DNA of 5,336 bases. Origin: Candidatus Rokubacteria bacterium RIFCSPLOWO2_02_FULL_72_37. Its GTDB lineage: Bacteria; Methylomirabilota; Methylomirabilia; Rokubacteriales; CSP1-6. The DNA lies in the NCBI GenBank assembly GCA_001790315.1, contig MGCE01000162.1, forward strand, positions 1 to 5,336. The letters are read 5' to 3'. Of this stretch, positions 1 through 5,336 are shown in pieces (the first letter of the stretch is position 1; each line of letters begins with the position of its first letter). The translations under genes and the position numbers were made by a program. The notes beneath the pieces are model-generated. The model worked only from the letters and a program-made list of their open reading frames with translations, made no database searches and had not been told where the DNA came from.

Positions 1-693
1 GGTGAAGCGCTCGAGCGTGCCCTCGTGCGCGAGGATGAGCCGCCCCATCTCGGCGTGGTACTCGCGCAGCACGCCCATGACCTCCTCGGGCTCTGCGGTC
101 TCGGCGAAGGCGGTGAAGCCGCGGAGGTCGAGGAAGACCACGGTGACCTCGCGCCGGTGGCTCCGGAGCGGGTCCTCGGCGCCGCCGCTCACGATCGCCT
201 CGGCGAGCTGGGGCGAGAAGAAGCGCTTGAGCCGCGAGAGCCGCTCGAGCTGGGCCACCTGCTCGGCCACGCGCCGCTCGAGCGTGCGGCTCCACTCGGC
301 GAGCCGGTCGTGCAGCTCCTTGATCCTCAAGAGAGACCGGACCCGCGCGAGCAGCTCGGGCTGGTTGATCGGCTTGCTCAGGAAGTCGTCGGCGCCGGCC
401 TCGATCCCCTTGACGCGCTCCTGCGCCGGGTCGAGCGCCGTCACCATCACCACGGGGAGCGTCACCGTCGCCGGGTTCGCCCGGATCGCCCGGCAGACCT
501 CGTAGCCGCTCATCTCGGGCATGACGACGTCGAGCAGGACGAGGTCGGGGCGCTCGCGCTCCACCTGCTCGAGGGCCTCGCGGCCGGAGCGCGCCGTGAC
601 GACCGCGTAGCCCTTCACGGTCAGGAGGTCGGCGAGCAGCTTGACGTTCTGCGGGGTGTCGTCGACGACGAGAAGCTTGCCCGGACCCGTCAT
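1..693 (-). CDS. Receiver fused to class III adenylate/guanylate cyclase domain (3' end outside window)
   Basis: The frame is open from ATG 693 to the window edge, giving 231 residues. The N-terminal REC domain (about 5-123) has the acidic pair Asp11-Asp12, phospho-acceptor Asp55 in LVLLDVVMPEMSG, Thr85 and Lys107 (SKPI). A charged helical linker (about 124-165) leads into a class III cyclase homology domain starting near residue 182. The first metal-binding Asp is Asp189 in VVFLDLRGFTAF. The sequence stops at HEGTLERFT, just before the GD of the second metal motif, so the transition-state Asn and Arg cannot be checked. The product should make cAMP (or cGMP) under control of phosphorylation. 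The usual purine-selecting Lys appears as Arg229. ATG 693 overlaps the preceding stop (ATGA) and has no clear Shine-Dalgarno, suggesting coupled translation. Phosphorylation by the upstream kinase is inferred from position. Confidence 0.9.
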   Translation of the reverse strand, partial: MTGPGKLLVVDDTPQNVKLLADLLTVKGYAVVTARSGREALEQVERERPDLVLLDVVMPEMSGYEVCRAIRANPATVTLPVVMVTALDPAQERVKGIEAGADDFLSKPINQPELLARVRSLLRIKELHDRLAEWSRTLERRVAEQVAQLERLSRLKRFFSPQLAEAIVSGGAEDPLRSHRREVTVVFLDLRGFTAFAETAEPEEVMGVLREYHAEMGRLILAHEGTLERFT

Positions 694-1064
694 CGCCGGT
701 CGAGCATCTCGCGGACGGCCGCGAGGAACTCCTTCACGCGGATCGGTTTGGACTGGTAGCCGTCGAACCCCGCCGCCATGATCTTCTGCCGGTCGTGGGT
801 CATCGCCGACGCGGTCACCGCGATGACCGGGATCGCGCGCGTCGCCGGGTCGGCCCGCAGCCGGCCGAGCGCGGTGATCCCGTCGATCCCGGGGAGCTGG
901 ATGTCCATGAGGACGAGCGCCGGGAGGCGCTCCCGCGCGAGACGCACCCCGTCCTCCCCGGTCTCGGCCTCGAGGGTCGCGTAGCCCGTCGCCCGCAGCA
1001 CGTCGCGGGCGAGCCGCCGGTTCTTCTCGTTGTCCTCGACGATGAGGATCAGCTCGCCGGCCAT
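690..1064 (-). CDS. Stand-alone receiver (CheY/DivK-like response regulator)
   Basis: A 124-residue single REC domain with no output domain. The acidic pair is Glu10-Asp11, the phospho-acceptor is Asp54 in VLMDIQLPGIDG, the switch Thr is Thr84 in AVTAS, and the conserved Lys is Lys106 in SKPI. All activity residues are present. Such proteins act by protein-protein contact or as phosphate shuttles and sinks. It directly follows the kinase, which lacks a receiver, so it is a likely cognate substrate. Its ATG lies inside the kinase gene (16-base overlap) and has a GGAG motif five bases upstream. Its stop overlaps the start of the receiver-cyclase gene (ATGA). It resembles receivers of the DivK type often encoded next to hybrid-like kinases, but a cell-cycle role is not implied. 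Confidence 0.93.
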   Translation of the reverse strand: MAGELILIVEDNEKNRRLARDVLRATGYATLEAETGEDGVRLARERLPALVLMDIQLPGIDGITALGRLRADPATRAIPVIAVTASAMTHDRQKIMAAGFDGYQSKPIRVKEFLAAVREMLDRR

Positions 1065-4000
1065 GGTCGCTCCGGAAGGGTGAAGGTGAAGGTCGATCCC
1101 TTGCCGGGCTCGCTCTCGACGCGGATCGTACCCCCGTGCAGCTCCACGAACCGCTTCGTCAGCGCGAGCCCGAGCCCGGTCCCCTCGCGCTTCTTCGCGT
1201 AGTCGCCGCCGACCTGGCGGAACTCCTCGAAGATCGCCTCCTGGTCCTCGGGGGCGATGCCGATGCCGGTGTCGCGCACGGCGATCTCGACCCCGCCATC
1301 CACCGGCACCGCCCGGACCTCGACCCGTCCGCCCTCGGGAGTGAACTTGACCGCGTTCGAGAGCAGGTTCAGCAGCACCTGCTTGAGCTTCCGCTCGTCG
1401 CCCGAGAACTCGCCGAGCCGCGGGTCCACCTCCGCGGAGAGCGCGATGCCGTGGTTGGCGGCGCGGCCCCGCACCAGTGTCAGCGCGTTGTCGATCGCGG
1501 CCGGGAGGTCGAAGCGCGTGACCTCGAGCTCCATCCGCCCCGCCTCGATCTTGGAGAGGTCGAGGATGTCGTTGATCAGCGAGAGCAGGTGGCGGCCCGA
1601 GCCGAAGATGTCGCGCAAATACTCGTCCTGCTTCTCGTTCAGCTCGCCGAACATCCGCTCGACCAGCACCTCCGAGAAGCCGATGATCGCGTTGAGCGGT
1701 GTGCGCAGCTCGTGCGACATGTTGGCGAGGAACTCCGACTTGTGGCGGTCGGCGACCTCGAGCTGCCGGCTCTTCTCGCCCAGCTCCTCGAACAGCCGCG
1801 CGTTCTGGATCGCCAGCGCGGACTGCGTCGCGAACGTCGTGAGGAGCTCGACGACCTCGGGCGAGAACTCGCCCGGCGCCGTCCGGTTCACGACGAGGCC
1901 GCCGATGATGTGGTCCTCGCGCAGCAGGGGCACGGCGAGCAGCGCGCGGTATCCCGTACGCGTGAGGATCTCCCGGACGCTGCTCCGGTAGGCGCCCTCC
2001 TCCGTGATGTCGACGATCTGCACCGGCTGCCGCGTCTCGGCCAGCCGCCCGACCGCGCCCTCGCCCCGACGGAGCGGAGTCGCCCGCAGCAGCTCCGCGA
2101 CCTCGTCGGGAAGGTTTTGTGTCGCTCGGAGCCGGAACAGCTCCTGCGCCTCGTCGTATTCGTAGATCGCGCCCGCGTCCGTGCCCGAGAGCTGGTTGGC
2201 ACGAGAGACGATCGTCGTCAGCACGGTCTCGAGGTCGAGCGTCGAGCTGACCGCCCGACCGACTTCCCCCAGCGCCCGGAGCTCCTCGACCGAGTGCGCG
2301 AGCTCGCGGGTGCGCTCCTCGAGCTCCTTGAACAGGCGGACGTTCTCGATGGCGATCACCGCCTGGCTAGCGAAGGTCTGGAGCAGCCCGATCTGCTCAT
2401 CGTCGAAGGGTCTGACCTCCGGACGATAGATCACGAGACCGCCGACCAGTTGCTCCTCCCTGAGCATGGGCACTGCCAGGAAGGTGCGCGCTCCCCCTAA
2501 CTCGACCGTGGCGACGCGGGCCGGGTGTCCCTCCCGGTACGCCGGCTCCGCGGCGAGATCGACGATGTGGACTGGGCGGCGCTCGAGAATCATCCGACCG
2601 ATGCCGGTGCTCGGGTCCGCCTGGAGCGAGCCTCCGCCGGTCACGATCGTCACTGAGCCTGGCCACGCGCGCTGCGGCCCGTAGAGCCATTCCTGGAACT
2701 GCGGGTTGGCTCCGCGATCGGCCACCATGCGGAAACCGCCTGGCTCCATGAGGCCGAGCAGCCCCAGGTGCGCATCGCACAGCCGGGTCGCGCTCTCGAG
2801 GATCGCGTCGAAGACCGGCCGGAGGTCGGTCGGCGAGCCGGAGATCACGCGGAGGATCTCGGCCGTGGCGGTCTGCTGCTCGAGCGCCTCCGTGAGCTCG
2901 CGGTTCCGCGCCTGCAGTTCCGTGAACAGACGCGCGTTCTCGATCGCGATCACGGCCTGATCGGCGAACGTCTGGAGCAGCGCGACTTGCTTGTCGGTGA
3001 AGGGCCGCACGTCCGTGCGGCGGATCAGCAGCGCGCCGATCGCCGCGCCCTCGCGTAGCAGGGGTGCGGCCAGCGTGGTGCGGTTGCCGAACCGCTCGCC
3101 GAGGGCGCGGCCCTCCGGGAACTCGTGTCCCGCGGCCAGGAGGTCGGACACGTGCACGGGACGGCCGTCGAGCACCGCCCGGCCGGCCACCGTCCCGCGA
3201 ACGATCGGGATCGCCTCGTCGTACGGCATCGAGATCTCGCCGAAGTGCGCGGCGACGCGAAACGCGCCGTCGCGGATCAGCAGCACGGCGCCGTCCCCCG
3301 CCTCGCAGACGCGCGTGGCGTTCTCGGCCACGGCGTCGAGCACCGGCCGCACGTCGGTCGGCGAGCCGGAGATGACGCGCAGGATCTCGCTCGTCGCGGT
3401 CTGCTGCTCGAGGGCCTCGCTGAGCTCGCGGGTGCGCGCCTCCACCTTGCGCTCGAGGCCGGCGTACGACTCCTGGAGCTGCGCGGCCATCCGGTTGAAC
3501 TGGCCGGCGAGCGCCTCGAGCTCGTCGCCCGTCCGGATGTCCAGCCGCTGGCCGAGCTCGCCGGCCCCGATGCGGGCCGCACCCTCGCGGAGCGCCCGGA
3601 TCGGCGTCACCATGCGCCGCGCGAGGAGCAGGCTCACCCCGATCGAGAGGATCACGCCCGCGAGCACGAGCAGACCCGTGCGCTGCATCGAGGCGTAGAG
3701 GGGCTCGAAGGCCTCCTGGAGGGGCTGCTCGACGAAGACCGCCCAGCCGAGCTCGGGGATCGTGGCGTAGTCGGTCAGGACCCGGCGGTCCGCGCGGTCG
3801 CGGGCGATCGTCACGTCCTCGGCGCGCCGGGCCGGATCGCGCGCCGCGCCGAGGGCGGCCCGGACCTGCTCGAGCGCGGCGAACGAGGTCTTCTGCAGCA
3901 CGAGGCTGATGTCCGGGTGGGCGACGAGGGCTCCCTGCCGGTCCACGACGTACGCGAGCCCGGCGCGGCCGATCGTGATGCGGGAGACGACGTTCCAGAT

Positions 4001-4540
4001 GAACTTCAGATTCACCTCCGCGACGGTCACGCCGGCCCCGGCACGGCCGCCCACCGCGATCGTCATGTAGGGCTCCGACTCCTTGCGGAAGTAGACGGGC
4101 CCGCGCCAGACGCGGCCGTCCCTCGCCTCGAGGAACCGGGGCTCCCGCGAGAAGTCGGCGCCGCCGCCGACCACGTCGATGGCGAGAAGGGAGACGCGGA
4201 GCTGCTCGCGCCCCTCCGCGTCGAGGTACGCGATCTCCGTGAGGGCGGGCTCGTGCTTCTGCAGGCGCGCGTAGTCCATGCGGCGTTGCTGCAGCGCCGC
4301 CCCGGACGGCCCGAGGCGCGCCTCCGCGGTCCAGCGCATCTGCCGCTCGATCTGCTCGACGAAGGCGGCGATGCGCGCCGCGGCGGCCAGCGCCTTCTCG
4401 CGCTGGATCGCGGCGAGGGCGACCCGGTGCTCCTGATAGGAGAAGTAGATCTCGAGCAGGCCGGACGCGAGCAAGGCGGCGCTGACCAGCCCCGCGAACA
4501 CCACGACGTACTTCCGGAAGAGGCGCCCGCGACGCCTCAC
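1049..4540 (-). CDS. Membrane sensor histidine kinase: dCache-HAMP-GAF-GAF-GAF-HisKA-HATPase
   Basis: A 1163-residue hybrid-style kinase without its own receiver. A basic N-terminus (MRRRGRLFRK) precedes TM1 at about 11-33. A periplasmic dCache-like sensor spans about 34-287 and TM2 about 288-308. HAMP covers about 309-361 (VTPIRAL, GDELEALAGQFNRM). Three GAF domains lie at about 396-537, 573-733 and 765-917, each ending in a similar QTFAxQAVIAIxNxRLF helix. HisKA carries SHELRTPLN with phospho-acceptor His943. The ATPase has an N box with Asn1058/Asn1062, G1 DTGIGI at 1090-1095, an F box near 1104-1107 and G2 GTGLGL at 1120-1125. All catalytic boxes are intact, so it should be active. GTG 4540 is the likely start because it overlaps the phosphatase stop (GTGA), although no clear Shine-Dalgarno is visible. 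An in-frame start at 4582 would add 14 residues inside the phosphatase gene. The C-terminus runs 16 bases into the next gene. The ligand is unknown; dCache domains commonly bind amino acids, amines or other small molecules. Confidence 0.95.
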   Translation of the reverse strand: MRRRGRLFRKYVVVFAGLVSAALLASGLLEIYFSYQEHRVALAAIQREKALAAAARIAAFVEQIERQMRWTAEARLGPSGAALQQRRMDYARLQKHEPALTEIAYLDAEGREQLRVSLLAIDVVGGGADFSREPRFLEARDGRVWRGPVYFRKESEPYMTIAVGGRAGAGVTVAEVNLKFIWNVVSRITIGRAGLAYVVDRQGALVAHPDISLVLQKTSFAALEQVRAALGAARDPARRAEDVTIARDRADRRVLTDYATIPELGWAVFVEQPLQEAFEPLYASMQRTGLLVLAGVILSIGVSLLLARRMVTPIRALREGAARIGAGELGQRLDIRTGDELEALAGQFNRMAAQLQESYAGLERKVEARTRELSEALEQQTATSEILRVISGSPTDVRPVLDAVAENATRVCEAGDGAVLLIRDGAFRVAAHFGEISMPYDEAIPIVRGTVAGRAVLDGRPVHVSDLLAAGHEFPEGRALGERFGNRTTLAAPLLREGAAIGALLIRRTDVRPFTDKQVALLQTFADQAVIAIENARLFTELQARNRELTEALEQQTATAEILRVISGSPTDLRPVFDAILESATRLCDAHLGLLGLMEPGGFRMVADRGANPQFQEWLYGPQRAWPGSVTIVTGGGSLQADPSTGIGRMILERRPVHIVDLAAEPAYREGHPARVATVELGGARTFLAVPMLREEQLVGGLVIYRPEVRPFDDEQIGLLQTFASQAVIAIENVRLFKELEERTRELAHSVEELRALGEVGRAVSSTLDLETVLTTIVSRANQLSGTDAGAIYEYDEAQELFRLRATQNLPDEVAELLRATPLRRGEGAVGRLAETRQPVQIVDITEEGAYRSSVREILTRTGYRALLAVPLLREDHIIGGLVVNRTAPGEFSPEVVELLTTFATQSALAIQNARLFEELGEKSRQLEVADRHKSEFLANMSHELRTPLNAIIGFSEVLVERMFGELNEKQDEYLRDIFGSGRHLLSLINDILDLSKIEAGRMELEVTRFDLPAAIDNALTLVRGRAANHGIALSAEVDPRLGEFSGDERKLKQVLLNLLSNAVKFTPEGGRVEVRAVPVDGGVEIAVRDTGIGIAPEDQEAIFEEFRQVGGDYAKKREGTGLGLALTKRFVELHGGTIRVESEPGKGSTFTFTLPERPWPAS
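1061..1080 (-). repeat. 20-base gene-junction repeat, copy 2
   Basis: It is identical to the 5198-5217 copy except that the TGA stop is CGA here. The kinase therefore reads on as Leu-Pro-Glu-Arg-Pro-Trp-Pro-Ala-Ser before stopping at 1049. The segment also holds the binding site and ATG of the receiver gene. Confidence 0.6.
1070..1073 (-). promoter_or_regulatory. Ribosome binding site for the stand-alone receiver
   Basis: GGAG on the minus strand, five bases before ATG 1064, lies within the last codons of the kinase gene. The surrounding 20 bases are almost identical to those before the 62-residue ORF at 5201. Confidence 0.55.
2814..2903 (-). repeat. Linker repeat copy B (before GAF2)
   Basis: It encodes residues 548-577 of the kinase (RELTEALEQQTATAEILRVI, then SGSPTDLRPV) and is the partner of the 3342-3431 copy. 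The similarity extends less strongly through the following GAF domain, whose terminal helix (2330-2386) resembles that of GAF1 (2924-2980). This indicates duplication of a linker-plus-GAF unit. Confidence 0.8.
3342..3431 (-). repeat. Linker repeat copy A (before GAF1)
   Basis: It encodes the helical segment around residues 371-400 (RELSEALEQQTATSEILRVI, then SGSPTDVRPV). It matches the 2814-2903 copy at about 80 of 90 bases, counted by eye, and at 27 of 30 residues. Both copies join a signalling helix to the start of a GAF domain. Confidence 0.8.
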
Positions 4541-5016
4541 GGCAGCAACGCGAGCAGCCGATCCAGGGACCGCTCGAGGCACCGCTTGATCTCGTCCCGG
4601 CAGGCGCGGAACGTGTCCTCGCCCTGGCCCGCCGGATCGCCGATGTCCCCCTCCTCGCCGCCGAGTCCGCGCAGCGTGAACACGGGCTTCCCCGCCGCCT
4701 CCGCGAACGCGGCGAGCGCCGCCTTCTGCCGCACGGTCATCGTCACGATCAGGTCGGCCTCCGCGATGCGCTCGCGGTGCTGCTTGAGGTCGGTGGAGAC
4801 GACCGCGTCCTCCGCGAGCTCGATCCCGTCCTCGCGGAGCGCCAGCCGCGCGTCGAGCGACGCCAGCATGCCGTCGCGGGCGAACGGGGCGATGCCGCCG
4901 GAGCTGACGCGGATCGAGTCGCGGATGCCGCGCTCCGCCAGCATCCGCTGCAGCAGCGCCTGGGCCATCACGCTCCGCGCCGTGTTGGCCTGACAGACCA
5001 CGAGGACGATCCTCAC
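4537..5016 (-). CDS. Low-molecular-weight phosphatase (protein-tyrosine/arginine phosphatase family)
   Basis: This 159-residue cytoplasmic protein has the normal length for the LMW phosphatase fold. The P-loop CX5R(S) is at residues 8-15 (CQANTARS), with Cys8 as the predicted nucleophile and Arg14 as the phosphate binder. The acidic DP motif near the C-terminus (DIGDP, Asp127) supplies the general acid. Family members remove phosphate from tyrosine or arginine in proteins, and some relatives reduce arsenate. Thr12 occupies the place where Bacillus YwlE has Thr11, a residue known to favour phosphoarginine; tyrosine phosphatases usually have Ile or another bulky residue. The P-loop Cys that normally precedes the Arg is Ala13, so disulfide protection between the two P-loop cysteines is impossible. 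I chose GTG 5016 because a strong Shine-Dalgarno precedes it, the preceding stop overlaps it, and MRIVLVV is the usual first strand. A longer in-frame reading back to about 5241 has no family support. The family is secure; the substrate is inferred. Confidence 0.9.
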   Translation of the reverse strand: MRIVLVVCQANTARSVMAQALLQRMLAERGIRDSIRVSSGGIAPFARDGMLASLDARLALREDGIELAEDAVVSTDLKQHRERIAEADLIVTMTVRQKAALAAFAEAAGKPVFTLRGLGGEEGDIGDPAGQGEDTFRACRDEIKRCLERSLDRLLALLP

Positions 5017-5201
5017 GGCTCCTCCCGGTTCGAGGGGAAGACCCGCGCGAGCTCCTCGGGATCCCAGCGCCGCTCGGCTCGGATCGAGCGCACCGCCTGG
5101 GGCTGGGCGAGCAGCGTGTAGCCGTAGCCGAGGGAGTGGAACACCTCGCCGTTGACGCCGGCGCCCGTCACCAGTGCGGTCTTGCCCGTGAGCATTCCCA
5201 T
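5013..5201 (-). CDS. Small 62-residue protein with a dehydrogenase-like N-terminus
   Basis: This short ORF has GC-ending codons in nearly every position (only about four of 62 end in A or T), so it looks genuinely translated. I chose ATG 5201 because a GGAG motif sits five bases upstream. A GTG at 5207 would add two residues but has no room for that site. Residues 4-15 (LTGKTALVTGAG) resemble the first beta strand and glycine loop of short-chain dehydrogenases. The usual TGxxxGxG spacing is not kept (TGAGVNGEV), and the catalytic Ser-Tyr-Lys region and the other roughly 190 residues are absent. The rest, including LGYGYTLLA and RRWDPEELARVFP, matches no family I recognise. The TGA overlaps the GTG of the phosphatase gene (GTGA). 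It may be a true small protein or a deletion-derived remnant; it is not a working dehydrogenase. Confidence 0.55.
   Translation of the reverse strand: MGMLTGKTALVTGAGVNGEVFHSLGYGYTLLAQPQAVRSIRAERRWDPEELARVFPSNREEP
5019..5026 (-). promoter_or_regulatory. Strong ribosome binding site for the phosphatase
   Basis: GGGAGGAG on the minus strand ends two bases before GTG 5016, and its GGAGG core is four bases away. It is the best Shine-Dalgarno in the window. It decides the start of the phosphatase at GTG 5016 rather than at upstream in-frame codons. Confidence 0.7.
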
Positions 5202-5217
5202 GGTCACTCCGGAAGGG
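5198..5217 (-). repeat. 20-base gene-junction repeat, copy 1
   Basis: The bases reading CCCTTCCGGAGTGACCATGG on the minus strand contain the end of one gene (Leu-Pro-Glu-stop), the Shine-Dalgarno and the ATG of the 62-residue ORF. The copy at 1061-1080 differs at one position. Confidence 0.6.
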
Positions 5218-5335
5218 GTCGGTAGTACGGATTCCCGGCACCCGTCCAGGCGCCGAGCATCTCGCGGAACCGCGGTCCCATCGGGTCGATCCCCCGGCGC
5301 GGCAGGCTGCCGCGGCGGATCGTGAAGTCGTGGGG
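5204..5335 (-). CDS. C-terminal end of an unrecognised protein (5' end outside window)
   Basis: An open frame enters from the right edge and gives 43 residues before a TGA at 5206-5204. The fragment begins PHDFTIRRGS and ends GNPYYRPLPE. Codons are almost all G/C-ending, as in the neighbouring genes, which supports this frame over the other two on this strand. It is rich in Arg, Pro and Gly, with no membrane segment or motif I can tie to a family. Its stop lies two bases before the ATG of the next gene and overlaps an alternative GTG start, so it is probably the preceding member of the same operon. The function is unknown, and the start and most of the protein are outside the window. Confidence 0.6.
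   Translation of the reverse strand, partial: PHDFTIRRGSLPRRGIDPMGPRFREMLGAWTGAGNPYYRPLPE
5207..5210 (-). promoter_or_regulatory. Ribosome binding site for the 62-residue ORF
   Basis: GGAG on the minus strand lies five bases before ATG 5201, inside the last codons of the upstream gene. It favours ATG 5201 over the in-frame GTG at 5207, which would abut the motif. Confidence 0.5.
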
Positions 5336-5336
5336 C

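Noticed and set aside
25..759. 244-residue and other plus-strand frames at the left end
   Set aside because: They are shadows of the receiver-cyclase gene, whose minus-strand frame shows intact REC and cyclase motifs.
1136..2500. 454-residue open frame on the plus strand
   Set aside because: It is antisense to the GAF/HisKA/ATPase part of the kinase and has a low-complexity charged composition with no motif.
1790..2980. Phytochrome-type bilin-binding GAF domain
   Set aside because: The GAF Cys residues are near the domain start, not in the chromophore-binding context, and no PHY or PAS partner is present.
3125..4993. 622-residue open frame on the plus strand
   Set aside because: It lies antisense to the kinase and phosphatase, both with complete catalytic motifs. 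Its translation is dominated by Arg, Glu, Leu, Ala, Asp and His with no domain, as expected for an antisense shadow in high-GC DNA.
4537..5016. Arsenic resistance function (arsenate reductase)
   Set aside because: The LMW fold is shared with arsenate reductases, but the extra redox cysteines they need are missing and no arsenic genes are nearby.
5013..5201. Aromatic hydroxylase C-terminus suggested by LGYGYTLLA
   Set aside because: Flavin hydroxylases have a similar G-x-G-[FY]-T-L-L segment, but the following residues lack the expected conserved RPDG region, so the resemblance is too short to use.
4537..5241. Phosphatase read as a 234-residue protein starting near 5241
   Set aside because: The extra 75 residues match nothing in the family, overlap another coding-like frame, and a strong ribosome site marks GTG 5016.

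Overview
The window is about 5.3 kb of very GC-rich bacterial DNA. It is almost completely coding and every convincing gene is on the minus strand, so transcription runs from position 5336 towards position 1. The strong G/C preference at third codon positions, the GTG starts and the style of the multi-GAF kinase suggest a high-GC soil or subsurface bacterium. A Rokubacteria/Methylomirabilota-like or deltaproteobacteria-like source is possible, but this is an impression from composition and protein style, not a demonstrated assignment.

In transcription order the layout is: (1) the C-terminal 43 residues of an unrecognised protein, cut by the window edge (5204-5335); (2) a 62-residue ORF with a dehydrogenase-like N-terminus and an unrelated remainder (5013-5201); (3) a low-molecular-weight phosphatase whose P-loop has the threonine typical of protein-arginine phosphatases (4537-5016); (4) a 1163-residue membrane histidine kinase with a periplasmic dCache-like sensor, HAMP, three GAF domains, HisKA and HATPase (1049-4540); (5) a stand-alone receiver protein (690-1064); (6) a receiver fused to a class III nucleotide cyclase domain, cut at the window edge just before the second catalytic Asp (1-693).

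Adjacent genes overlap by 4 to 16 bases or are 2 bases apart. No non-coding gap exceeds 2 bases, so no promoter, terminator, RNA gene, mobile element or CRISPR was found, and the promoter must lie upstream of the window. The simplest reading is one translationally coupled signalling operon. The kinase would sense an extracytoplasmic ligand plus GAF-detected cytoplasmic cues, then phosphorylate the stand-alone receiver and/or the receiver-cyclase, linking the stimulus to a cyclic nucleotide. The phosphatase is co-translated with the kinase, but its role in the circuit is inferred only from position. The most unusual points are the phosphatase P-loop, the Arg at the purine-selecting position of the cyclase, a near-identical 20-base junction sequence at two gene boundaries, and the chimera-like 62-residue ORF.
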